Positions 8,263 to 15,519 of a DNA stretch of 30,246 nt are shown here, one piece after another. The notes under the pieces are model-generated. The model had not been told where the DNA came from, ran no database searches, and saw only the letters and a list, made by a program, of their open reading frames with translations. Each line of letters starts with the position of its first letter. The stretch's first letter is position 1. The stretch spans positions 1 to 30,246 of the forward strand of contig CAZKKX010000011.1 in the NCBI GenBank assembly GCA_964553505.1. Reading direction: 5' to 3'. The translations under genes and the position numbers were made by a program. Source of the DNA: JAENZQ01 sp964553505 (GTDB lineage: Bacteria; Bacillota; Clostridia; Peptostreptococcales; JAAYPU01).

Positions 8263-8765
8263 TGCTTTTCTATATTGAGACAGCATTTTTTATACTTTTC
8301 CCCGCTACCACAGGGGCAGGGATCATTTCTTCCGATTTTTTTATTCTTGACAATTGTTTTGGAACGTTTTTGAGTTTTTGTGATTTCATTTCTTTTTTCA
8401 GGACTTAAGATTGATTCCCATTGAGGCAATGTAAATAAGTAATCTGCTTTAGCTTCCAGCATGTTATAAAATAGCTTTTCGTAATCTATTAAAAGGTTAA
8501 TCGTAGAATCTTCATGGATTTCATTTAAGTCAATATTTTTTTCTAAACTGGAATTTATACCATCTAAGAATCCCATAAAAAGAACATCGGTGGTATTGTA
8601 TTTTTCTGTGAGTTCTTTGATGGTGCCACTAAAGGGTATTTTGTAATTTTCCAAAATGTCTTCATAAATTCTTTTTTCAGTTGTACTGTATTCATCCCAA
8701 AAAGAAGAGAAAGATTCTTCTGTTTGGTTTGATAATATTTCATGCCATTTATCAATTAATTTCAT
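8259..8765 (-). CDS. SEC-C zinc-binding domain protein
   Basis: About 168 residues. The last 20 or so, GRNDPCPCGSGEKYKKCC, form the SEC-C zinc-binding motif (C-x-C-x8-CC type) also found at the end of SecA. The rest is helical, acidic and not recognised beyond that. Three possible starts lie close together (GTG 8774, ATG 8771, ATG 8765). GAGGTG sits 6 bases before the one at 8765, so that start is preferred. Only a few bases upstream are known because the assembly gap begins at 8781, so promoter and operon partners are unseen. Stand-alone SEC-C proteins are common in Clostridia; their role is not established and no SecA relation should be assumed. Confidence 0.85.
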   Translation of the reverse strand: MKLIDKWHEILSNQTEESFSSFWDEYSTTEKRIYEDILENYKIPFSGTIKELTEKYNTTDVLFMGFLDGINSSLEKNIDLNEIHEDSTINLLIDYEKLFYNMLEAKADYLFTLPQWESILSPEKRNEITKTQKRSKTIVKNKKIGRNDPCPCGSGEKYKKCCLNIEKQ

Positions 8766-8780
8766 TTTCATCACCTCATA

Positions 8781-8880
8781 NNNNNNNNNNNNNNNNNNNN
8801 NNNNNNNNNNNNNNNNNNNNNNNNNNNNNNNNNNNNNNNNNNNNNNNNNNNNNNNNNNNNNNNNNNNNNNNNNNNNNNNN
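8781..8880. other. Assembly gap (100 N)
   Basis: Exactly 100 unknown bases, a conventional placeholder for a gap of unknown size. The true distance and the genes between the SEC-C gene and homoserine dehydrogenase are unknown. The 62 bases between the gap and the next stop codon (8881-8942) hold a pyrimidine-rich stretch and no gene. Confidence 0.97.
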
Positions 8881-8942
8881 TCTTTCTATCCCTCTATCCT
8901 TCCAACCTTCTGACTCTACAACCCTTAGATTTGTTTCTTAAA

Positions 8943-10226
8943 TTAAAATTCTTCAACTCTTAATATGCTTCGGATTTCTTTTACGGTTCCATCCTTAGTT
9001 ATTTCTTCAAAGGTTCTGTTCAATTGCTCGCGTTCACAATTATGAAGGATGTATATTACGGGTACGTATTTTTCACCTCTTGATCGTTGCATAACTGTCT
9101 CGATGCTGATGCCGTTATTGCCAAAAGCAGTCGAAATAATGCCAAGTGCACCCGGCTTGTCCTCAACTCTGAAATGAATATAATATTTACTTGTGCCTTC
9201 GCCGGAAAGCTGAAGCCGGTCGATGTTTTCCGGAAAAGAAATTGTTGGATCAAAATTTGTTCCTATAATTTTAGCTATTTCAACAATATCACCTATTACA
9301 GCACTTCCTGTTGGCAGTGGTCCTGCTCCTTTTCCATACAGCATCAAATCATCTACCGCATTTCCTTTTAAGAACAGTGCATTAAACTCATTGCTTACGG
9401 AAGCAAGGGGATGAGTGCCTGGAATAAGGGTGGGGTGAACATGAAATTCAAGATGATTTTCTGTTTTTTTTGCGGTTGCAAGCAATTTTATTTTATAACC
9501 AAATTGGGAAGCGTATTCAATATCATCTTTTGAAATTTTAGTAATGCCTTCACGTGGAATAATATCCGGGCTTACTTCTAAACCAAAAGCTGTAGAAATA
9601 AGAATGGATAGTTTATAGGCAGCGTCTTCACCTTCTACATCTGAAGATGGATCTGCTTCGGCGAAACCTTTGTCTTGAGCTGTTTTTAGTACTTCATCAT
9701 ACTCTAAACCGAAATCTGTCATTTGAGTAAGGATATAATTGGTTGTTCCGTTAACAATGCCCATCAATTCTTGGAATCGATTGACGCTTAAAGGCTTGGA
9801 TAATGTGTTAATTATTGGAATACCGCCTCCTACACTTGCCTCATATCTCAATGCTACATTGTTGTCTATGGCAATTTGTATTAATTCTCTTCCGTGAGTT
9901 GCGATAACTGCTTTGTTTGCGGTGACAACATGCTTTTTTGAGATCAAAGCTTCTTTCATATAATCATAGGCGGGATGAATTCCCCCAAGTAATTCTACAA
10001 TAATATCAATTTCCGGATCTCTAAGTAAATCTTCTATGGATGTTGTTAACATTTCCGAGGAAACAGAAACTTTTCTTTCTTTATTTAAATTGTTCACAAG
10101 TATTTTTTTTATGTGCAGTTCTTTTTCTGCCGAAAGGTTTATTTTTGGACCGTTTGTTTGAAATATTTCAAAGACACCGGTTCCGATATTTCCCAATCCC
10201 AAAAGTCCTATATTTATTTTTTTCAA
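8943..10226 (-). CDS. hom: Homoserine dehydrogenase with C-terminal ACT domain, TTG start
   Basis: A 427-residue enzyme that reduces aspartate semialdehyde to homoserine for threonine and methionine synthesis. An N-terminal Rossmann domain starts GLLGLGNIGTGV. The catalytic domain contains VTANKAVIA, GGGIPIINTLSKPL and GIVNGTTNYILTQM, and the conserved GFAEADPSSDVEGEDAAYK, which includes the catalytic lysine. The last 75 or so residues (YYIHFRVEDKPGALGIISTAF) are an ACT domain that in the family gives threonine feedback inhibition. The start is TTG with AAAGGAGG 8 bases upstream. The gene is divergent from trmL and has its own promoter. No threonine kinase, threonine synthase or aspartokinase gene is beside it, although the assembly gap hides its downstream side. 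Confidence 0.96.
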   Translation of the reverse strand: MKKINIGLLGLGNIGTGVFEIFQTNGPKINLSAEKELHIKKILVNNLNKERKVSVSSEMLTTSIEDLLRDPEIDIIVELLGGIHPAYDYMKEALISKKHVVTANKAVIATHGRELIQIAIDNNVALRYEASVGGGIPIINTLSKPLSVNRFQELMGIVNGTTNYILTQMTDFGLEYDEVLKTAQDKGFAEADPSSDVEGEDAAYKLSILISTAFGLEVSPDIIPREGITKISKDDIEYASQFGYKIKLLATAKKTENHLEFHVHPTLIPGTHPLASVSNEFNALFLKGNAVDDLMLYGKGAGPLPTGSAVIGDIVEIAKIIGTNFDPTISFPENIDRLQLSGEGTSKYYIHFRVEDKPGALGIISTAFGNNGISIETVMQRSRGEKYVPVIYILHNCEREQLNRTFEEITKDGTVKEIRSILRVEEF

Positions 10227-10257
10227 TGAAAAAACCTCCTTTTCTTGAATATAAGAT

Positions 10258-10286
10258 ATTATATTACACTGATAATCGTTTGTCTT
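10258..10286 (-). promoter_or_regulatory. Promoter of hom
   Basis: Minus strand AAGACA (10281-10286), 17 bases, TATAAT (10258-10263). The start of transcription would be near 10251, about 25 bases from the TTG codon, so no room remains for a riboswitch or T-box. Confidence 0.6.
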
Positions 10287-10357
10287 TAAAAAAAGAAAAT
10301 AAAAAACAGAAAAAATACAAAAATAATAAAAAAAAGCACAAAAATCATTATAAAAGA

Positions 10358-10366
10358 TGTTATAAT
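10358..10366 (+). promoter_or_regulatory. Extended -10 promoter of trmL
   Basis: TGTTATAAT gives a perfect TATAAT with the upstream TG of extended -10 promoters. No good -35 is visible in the A-rich DNA before it. It points away from the hom promoter, and the two units share a 175-base divergent region. Confidence 0.6.
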
Positions 10367-10401
10367 ATAAGCTCGGTAATAATGATGGAGAAGGTGATGA
10401 G

Positions 10402-10872
10402 GTGGCTTTTAATATTGTACTGGTGGAACCTGAAATTCCGCCTAATACGGGAAATATTGCGCGAACATGTGCAGCAACAGGTGCACGACTTCATCTTATT
10501 AAGCCTTTGGGATATTCTATAGAGGACAAGTATCTTAAAAGAGCAGGCTTGGATTACTGGAAGTATGTTGACTTAAGAATCCATAATAGCTTGAAGGATT
10601 TTATGGAAGAAAACGCGGAAGAAGAGATGTTTTTTTCAACAACTAAAGGAAATATCCTATATACGGATGTACTATATAACAATAATTGTTATATTCTTTT
10701 TGGAAAGGAAACAGCCGGTTTGCCCAAACGTCTGTTGAATACATATCCCGAAAGGAGTATCAGGATTCCCATGAATAAAGAAACCGAAGAACGGTCACTT
10801 AATCTTGCAAATTCGGTAAATATTATTCTTTATGAAGCATTAAGACAGACTGGCTTTAAGGGATTATTCTGA
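10402..10872 (+). CDS. trmL: tRNA (cytidine(34)-2'-O)-methyltransferase, SPOUT family
   Basis: A 156-residue SPOUT (knotted) methyltransferase that methylates the ribose of the wobble base in certain leucine tRNAs. Family motifs in order: PEIPPNTGNIARTCAATGARLHL (motif 1), LFGKETAGLP (motif 2), IRIPMNKETEERSLNLANSVNIILYEALRQ (motif 3, in the knot that holds S-adenosylmethionine). Length matches TrmL (about 155). The start is GTG at 10402; the site AAGGTG is 5 bases before it, and an ATG at 10397 is out of frame. The stop overlaps or directly precedes the beginning of the Na/Pi cotransporter gene, which suggests coupled translation. Confidence 0.93.
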   Translation: MAFNIVLVEPEIPPNTGNIARTCAATGARLHLIKPLGYSIEDKYLKRAGLDYWKYVDLRIHNSLKDFMEENAEEEMFFSTTKGNILYTDVLYNNNCYILFGKETAGLPKRLLNTYPERSIRIPMNKETEERSLNLANSVNIILYEALRQTGFKGLF

Positions 10873-10889
10873 TAAAAATAGAGGAGGAG

Positions 10890-12509
10890 ATTCAAATCAT
10901 AGTCGGAATTATTGGAGGTTTAGGACTCTTTATTTATGGGATGACCATCATGGCAGACGGACTGCAAAAATCTGCAGGAGCAAAATTAAAAAAAGCCATT
11001 GAGGTTCTCACCACTAATAAAATTATTGGCACAATGATGGGCGCACTTGTGACTATGATAATTCAAAGCAGCAGTGCGACAACTGTTATGGTAGTTGGAT
11101 TTGTTAACGCAGGAATTATGTCACTAATCCAGGCTACGGGCGTTATTATGGGGGCTAATATCGGGACGACCGTTACGGCACAGATGGTTGCACTGGATTT
11201 AAGCAAAATTGCCCCTGCTGTAGTTGGTGTATCTGTTGCAGTATGGATTTTTTCTAAAGATAAAAGAACTAAGAATATGGCAGAAATCTTCATAGGGTTT
11301 GGAGTATTATTTGTAGGAATGGAATTTATGAAAGAATCACTAAAGCCGCTAAGGGAGATGGAAGCTTTTCATAATATGGTTATTTCATTTGACCCCAATT
11401 CTGTAAAAGCATATATTGCTGCTATTTTTATCGGATTTGCATTTACTGCTTTGGTTCAAAGCAGTAGTGCTACTACAGGAATTTTAATAGCTATGGCGTT
11501 TGAAGGATTGATTACTCTGGAGATTGCTTTGCCTATCATTTTTGGAACTAATATAGGGACCTGTGTTACGGCGGTGCTTTCAGGCATTGGAGCCAGCAGA
11601 ACAGCAAAAAGAGCTGCTGCTATCCATTTGCTTTTTAATATCATTGGAACTTTTATTTTTGTTTTACTCTTCAGAAACGTTGCTGTTTATTTTGCTAAAA
11701 CCGTATCTCCGCATAATATTGCTCGACAGTTAGCTAATGCGCATACATTATTTAATATCAGTAATACACTTTTATTGCTCCCCTTTGCAGATTATCTTGT
11801 AAAGCTCGCCACTAAGATTATTCCTATTCATGAAGATGAAAAAGATGAATATGTTACTTATCTTGATGTTCGTATGTTGGGCACTCCAAGTATTGCTTTG
11901 GGTCAGGTAACAAAGGAAATAGTAGGAATGGCCGAAATGGCTTTGGAAAACTATGATATCAGTATCCGTGCGGTCTGTGAAAAAAATCAGAAACTCATTG
12001 ACAAGGTTTTTAAGATGGAAGAAGTTATCAATGTGAAGCAAAGAAGTATCGAGGAATATTTAGTTAGATTAACGAATCAAAGCTTGTCTTCAATACAACA
12101 TGAAAAAGTGAACTTGATGATAGGAATCATCAGTGATATAGAACGAATCGGAGACCATGCCGAAAATATTGCGGAACTTGCAGAATATAGAATAGAAAAT
12201 AATCTTCCTTTTAGTGAACAAGCAATTGAAGAGATTATGATGATGCATCAGAAGGTAATGAAATCATGCAGGCAAGCTGTTGAAGCACTTGAAACAAGTA
12301 ATGTAGACTTGGCACGTAGAATTATTTCCCGGGAAATCAGAATCGATGCCATTGAAAGAGATTTGAGAGCAAGTCATATTGAAAGATTAAATAATAAACA
12401 GTGCACTGCAGGTTCGGGAATTATTTTTCTTGATGCTCTCAGCAATATGGAGAGAATTGCGGACCATACAGAAAAGATTGCCTATTTTGTTATTGATACA
12501 ACTAAATAG
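10890..12509 (+). CDS. Na+/Pi cotransporter (NptA/PNaS family) with PhoU-like C-terminal domain; apparent non-AUG start
   Basis: A membrane protein importing phosphate (or a related anion) with sodium. Two inverted-topology repeats carry the diagnostic QSSSATT motifs (IIQSSSATTVMVVG and LVQSSSATTGILIA), each followed by a GANIGTTVTA or GTNIGTCVTA element. The last 200 or so residues form a PhoU-like helical bundle (IERIGDHAENIAELAEY and MERIADHTEKIAYF). The first in-frame ATG, at 10941, would cut off part of the first membrane helix. In-frame codons from 10890 encode IQIIVGIIGGLGLFIYGM, as in other family members, and GAGGAGG lies at 10881-10887. No in-frame ATG, GTG or TTG lies between the upstream stop at 10857 and 10941, so initiation at ATT 10890 or a nearby CTG, ATC or ATA is proposed. 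The exact start is uncertain. Confidence 0.85.
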   Translation: MQIIVGIIGGLGLFIYGMTIMADGLQKSAGAKLKKAIEVLTTNKIIGTMMGALVTMIIQSSSATTVMVVGFVNAGIMSLIQATGVIMGANIGTTVTAQMVALDLSKIAPAVVGVSVAVWIFSKDKRTKNMAEIFIGFGVLFVGMEFMKESLKPLREMEAFHNMVISFDPNSVKAYIAAIFIGFAFTALVQSSSATTGILIAMAFEGLITLEIALPIIFGTNIGTCVTAVLSGIGASRTAKRAAAIHLLFNIIGTFIFVLLFRNVAVYFAKTVSPHNIARQLANAHTLFNISNTLLLLPFADYLVKLATKIIPIHEDEKDEYVTYLDVRMLGTPSIALGQVTKEIVGMAEMALENYDISIRAVCEKNQKLIDKVFKMEEVINVKQRSIEEYLVRLTNQSLSSIQHEKVNLMIGIISDIERIGDHAENIAELAEYRIENNLPFSEQAIEEIMMMHQKVMKSCRQAVEALETSNVDLARRIISREIRIDAIERDLRASHIERLNNKQCTAGSGIIFLDALSNMERIADHTEKIAYFVIDTTK

Positions 12510-12518
12510 AAAAAATAT

Positions 12519-12553
12519 AAAAACAGTTTCGATGATTATGGGACTGTTTTTTT
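12519..12553 (+). terminator. Terminator after the Na/Pi cotransporter gene
   Basis: AAAACAGT pairs with ACTGTTTT, extended inward by TTC with GGG (two wobble pairs), then a run of T to 12553. Confidence 0.75.
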
Positions 12554-12561
12554 GGTATAAT
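12553..12561 (+). promoter_or_regulatory. Extended -10 promoter of trxB
   Basis: TGGTATAAT begins at the end of the preceding terminator. No good -35 is visible. Transcription would start near 12568. Confidence 0.5.
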
Positions 12562-12600
12562 TATAGTAAAAGATAATGTATAGGAGGAGAATAATATATT

Positions 12601-13548
12601 ATGAAAGAGCATATATATGATGTAATCATACTTGGTGCCGGACCGGCAGGTCTATCAGCAGGAATTTACGCGGCAAGAGCTAAGATGAGAACTTTGATTA
12701 TTGAGAAAGGAGTCCCAGGGGGATTGATTTTTACTACCAGTGAAGTGGATAATTACCCGGGTTCTATTGAAAATGCAACAGGTCCAGATTTATCAGAAAG
12801 AATGAAGCAGCAGGCTGAGTCATTTGGGGCTGAATTTGTGACAGATGAAATTATAAAGGTAAACATAATGGAAGATATTAAGACGATAGAAGGTACTATG
12901 AATCAATACAAAGCCAGATCTCTTATTATTGCTGCAGGAGCATTGCCTAAAATAATAGGATGCAAAGGAGAAAAAGAGCATGTAGGACAAGGTGTTTCTT
13001 ATTGCGCAACCTGTGACGGAAGCTTTTTTTCCGGTTTGGAAGTATTTGTTGTTGGCGGTGGTGATGCTGCAGTTGAAGAGGCAGTGTTTCTTACGAGATT
13101 TGCAAGAAAAGTGACCATAGTTCATAGAAGAGATAAGTGAAGGTCAGCGAAATCCTTACAGGATAAGGCTTTTAATAATGACAAAATTTTATTTAAATTA
13201 AATTCGGTTATAGAAGAAATAAAGGGAGAAGAAGCGGTAGATTCTATTGTGTTTAAAGACACGGTATCAGGTAAATTTACGGAATATAAGGCCGATTCAA
13301 AAGATGGGTTGATAGGAGTTTTTGTTTTCATAGGGTATACTCCTAATACAAGGTTTTTAGGAAATGCTGTTCAAACAGATTCTTCCGGATATATCATTAC
13401 AGATGATAGGATGGCTACTAATTTAGAAGGTGTTTTCGCAGCAGGGGATATACGAGTAAAGCCTTTGAGACAGGTTGTTACAGCTGTTTCCGACGGAGCT
13501 GTTGCTGCGGTAGAGGCAGAAAAATACGTGGAAAGAATGAAAGAATAG
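12601..13548 (+). pseudogene. trxB: Thioredoxin reductase, full-length frame interrupted by one in-frame TGA (codon 180)
   Basis: The frame codes for a complete 315-residue NADPH-dependent thioredoxin reductase except for TGA at 13138-13140. In order: FAD site LGAGPAGLSAGIYAARA, redox pair CATC (Cys135, Cys138), NADPH fold GGGDAAVEEA, NADPH-phosphate motif VHRRDK, the TGA, then RSAKSLQDKAFNND, and the second FAD part GVFAAGD. Relatives usually have a hydrophobic residue (Leu or Phe) where the TGA lies, so TTA to TGA is the simplest change. After the stop there is no further damage, which points to a recent mutation or sequencing error. Selenocysteine insertion is possible in principle, but the position is not redox-active and the downstream hairpin lacks the expected loop G. 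The start has AGGAGG 13 bases upstream, a long spacing. Translation stopping at the TGA would lose the NADPH lobe and the protein would not function. Confidence 0.85.
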
Positions 13549-13664
13549 TCAAGATTTTTGATATTTTGAATATTCTGCTGAGACTCGATGTGCTAAATCC
13601 ATTTTTAGTCATATATATCCATAGAAATATAATGCAAAAATGATGCCATGTATTGAAAAATGTT

Positions 13665-13694
13665 TTGCTGAATGATGTAGAATTATGTTATAAT
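13665..13694 (+). promoter_or_regulatory. Promoter of rpoN
   Basis: TTGCTG (13665-13670), 18 bases, TATAAT (13689-13694) with an upstream TG (13686-13687). The start would be near 13701, leaving a leader of about 145 bases before the rpoN ATG. The rest of 13549-13664 holds nothing recognised. Confidence 0.65.
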
Positions 13695-13700
13695 TGAAAG

Positions 13701-13791
13701 GCAGGCTGATATTGGCATAAGGCATAATCAAGATACTGAACATAAAAACCTTTCAACTATTGAAAGAGAGTGCCTGCATTAAAATAGTTGA
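13701..13791 (+). promoter_or_regulatory. Structured rpoN leader with mutually exclusive hairpins
   Basis: At the predicted 5' end GCAGGC (13701-13706) can pair with GCCTGC (13772-13777), enclosing a perfect hairpin CTTTCAA-CTA-TTGAAAG (13750-13766). TCAACTATT (13753-13761) can instead pair with AATAGTTGA (13783-13791), which breaks the first hairpin and puts GCCTGC in a loop. This is the logic of a switching leader. It matches no riboswitch class I know, and no U-tract terminator follows it, so any effect would be on translation or stability. The structures are read from the sequence; function is inferred. Confidence 0.4.
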
Positions 13792-13844
13792 TATTATGAG
13801 ATATTCAGCAAGACTTAATTGTTTGATTGAGAGGTGGTGAGTAG

Positions 13845-15281
13845 ATGAGGCTGGGATTTGACTTAAGTATTGAACAGATACAGAAACTAGTAATGACGCC
13901 CGAGTTGATTCAGGCTATTCAGATACTCCAATTCAACACACAGGAACTGGAAAGCTTCATTGATGAACAGTTATTAGTAAATCCTTTATTAGATACAAGT
14001 ACTGTGAACCAAACTGAAAATAAAGATAAGCAGCAGATGGAAGATACAAAAGAGCCGGAGAATGAAGAAAAACAATATGATGAAGAATATCCTAATGCTA
14101 ATGATGTGGATTGGAAAGAGTATTTCAAAGATTATGATGATATTAGTTATCGGCAGAAAGAATACCGTGACGAATCTAAGGAAATGTCATACGAACAATT
14201 TGTTTCAAATGATATAACCTTGTCTGAACATCTTCTGTTTCAATTACAATTTTCCGATGGTGACAAATATGTGAAAAGAGTTGGAAGATATATTATTGAA
14301 TCTCTTAATCAAAATGGATATATGACTCTATCTGTTGAAGAAATAGCGGAAAGATTTAAAGTGGACAACCAAATGATTGAAGATGTTTTGTCTTTGATAC
14401 AAAGCTTTGAACCTCCCGGAGTTGCAGCACGAAACTTACAGGAATGTTTGCTGCTTCAGATGAAACATGCTAAAGTAAAGGACAAGAACCTGGAGAAAAT
14501 TATACAGGATCATCTTCATGATATTGCAGATAATAGATTAAATAATATTTCAAAATCAGTGAACCTTCCGGTAGAAGAAATTCAGAGGTATGCAGATATA
14601 ATAAAAAAGTTTGAACCCAAACCAGGAAGACAATTCAATTCTGATACGGATATAAAATATATTGTTCCTGATGTTACGCTGGAAAAGGTAGGAGATAGGT
14701 ATATTATAATTGTCAATGATACAACTGCTCCGAGGCTTTATATTAATTCATATTATCGAAGGATGTTGATGGATTCTGAAAAGGAATCACAAATATCCAA
14801 ATATCTGACAGGCAAGTTGAATTCTGCTTTATGGTTGATAAAGAGCATTGAGCAAAGAAGGCAAACAATTTACAATGTAGTAAAAACTATTGTAGATTAT
14901 CAGCATGGATTTTTTGACCACGGAAAGAAATATCTCGTTCCCATGACACTTAAACAAGTTGCTGAAGAAGTAGGGATTCACGAATCCACGGTAAGCAGAG
15001 CGATTAACGGAAAATACCTCCAGTGTCCGGGTGGGATATATGAAATAAAATACTTTTTTTCAAGCGGTGTTTCTTATGCACATGGTCAGGGTGTTGCATC
15101 TGAAAGTATAAAAACCATGATAAAAGAATTGGTTGAAGGAGAGAATCCTAAAAAGCCTCTGAGTGATCAGCAGATTACTGAGAGACTTAATGAAAAACAA
15201 ATAAAAATTTCGAGAAGAACCATTGCGAAATACAGGGAAGAAATGAATATTGCTTCTTCATCAAAGCGGCGTAGGTATTGA
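13845..15281 (+). CDS. rpoN: RNA polymerase sigma-54 factor
   Basis: A 478-residue sigma-54, which directs polymerase to -24/-12 promoters with AAA+ enhancer-binding activators. The N-terminal region I is glutamine- and leucine-rich (LIQAIQILQFNTQELESFI), followed by an acidic linker (about 55-110). The core-binding domain follows, then the helix-turn-helix TLKQVAEEVGIHESTVSRAI. The C-terminal RpoN box reads SRRTIAKYREEM (the usual form is ARRTVAKYREEL or similar), the part that reads the -24 element. Length is normal and no break is seen. The ATG follows GAGGTGGTGA. In many Clostridia rpoN precedes cggR and the glycolytic genes as it does here, but a strong terminator separates them. Confidence 0.96.
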   Translation: MRLGFDLSIEQIQKLVMTPELIQAIQILQFNTQELESFIDEQLLVNPLLDTSTVNQTENKDKQQMEDTKEPENEEKQYDEEYPNANDVDWKEYFKDYDDISYRQKEYRDESKEMSYEQFVSNDITLSEHLLFQLQFSDGDKYVKRVGRYIIESLNQNGYMTLSVEEIAERFKVDNQMIEDVLSLIQSFEPPGVAARNLQECLLLQMKHAKVKDKNLEKIIQDHLHDIADNRLNNISKSVNLPVEEIQRYADIIKKFEPKPGRQFNSDTDIKYIVPDVTLEKVGDRYIIIVNDTTAPRLYINSYYRRMLMDSEKESQISKYLTGKLNSALWLIKSIEQRRQTIYNVVKTIVDYQHGFFDHGKKYLVPMTLKQVAEEVGIHESTVSRAINGKYLQCPGGIYEIKYFFSSGVSYAHGQGVASESIKTMIKELVEGENPKKPLSDQQITERLNEKQIKISRRTIAKYREEMNIASSSKRRRY

Positions 15282-15359
15282 AGTGAAGAATATTGAAAAA
15301 AGGTCAATTTATAGTTGATGCAAAAGCTTTTGCTTTTATCCCGTATAGTGATAAAAACT

Positions 15360-15391
15360 AAAACTTTATCTGAGCTCAGATAAAGTTTTTT
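15360..15391. terminator. Strong symmetrical terminator between rpoN and cggR
   Basis: A 28-base perfect palindrome (AAACTTTATCTGAG and its complement, 15361-15388) flanked by T on the right and A on the left. It can terminate rpoN transcripts and would work in reverse too. A smaller palindrome, GCAAAAGCTTTTGC (15320-15333), followed by TTTT, lies upstream and may help. Confidence 0.85.
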
Positions 15392-15437
15392 GATTAATAT
15401 GTATATTATACTTTAAGTATTACAAAAATATTTTTAG

Positions 15438-15465
15438 TTGATTTTGGAAATAGATATGATATAAT
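15438..15465 (+). promoter_or_regulatory. Promoter of the cggR glycolytic operon
   Basis: TTGATT (15438-15443), 16 bases, TATAAT (15460-15465) with extended -10 TG (15457-15458). It is nearly the same in sequence as the secG promoter (21193-21221). Confidence 0.75.
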
Positions 15466-15470
15466 TTCCA

Positions 15471-15506
15471 TGGGACTTATTCTTTTAATATAGGACTTTT
15501 TTAGTC
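15471..15506 (+). promoter_or_regulatory. Probable CggR operator (direct repeat)
   Basis: The region reads TGGGAC, 6 bases, TTTT, 4 bases, TAGGAC, 6 bases, AGTC. The Bacillus operator, known from earlier work, is CGGGAC-n6-TGTC-n4-CGGGAC-n6-TGTC, so both lengths and the GGAC cores agree exactly, with weaker TGTC halves. It begins at the predicted start of transcription and ends 13 bases before the cggR ATG. GGACT (15493-15497) and AGTCC (15503-15507) can also form an RNA hairpin just before the ribosome binding site. Confidence 0.65.
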
Positions 15507-15519
15507 CCGGGAGGAAAAA

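Noticed and set aside
10227..10401. Riboswitch or T-box in the hom-trmL divergent region
   Set aside because: The hom promoter leaves about 25 bases of leader and the trmL side is A-rich without stable structure.
13138..13180. SECIS-like hairpin after the trxB TGA
   Set aside because: ATCCT-TAC-AGGAT and an alternative AAATCCTT/AAGGCTTT fold exist at a suitable distance, but neither has G in the first two loop bases, and the position is not a redox site. Kept only as a minor alternative.
15320..15333. GCAAAAGCTTTTGC palindrome as the rpoN terminator
   Set aside because: Only five or six pairs with a minimal loop; the much stronger hairpin at 15360-15391 is the better terminator.
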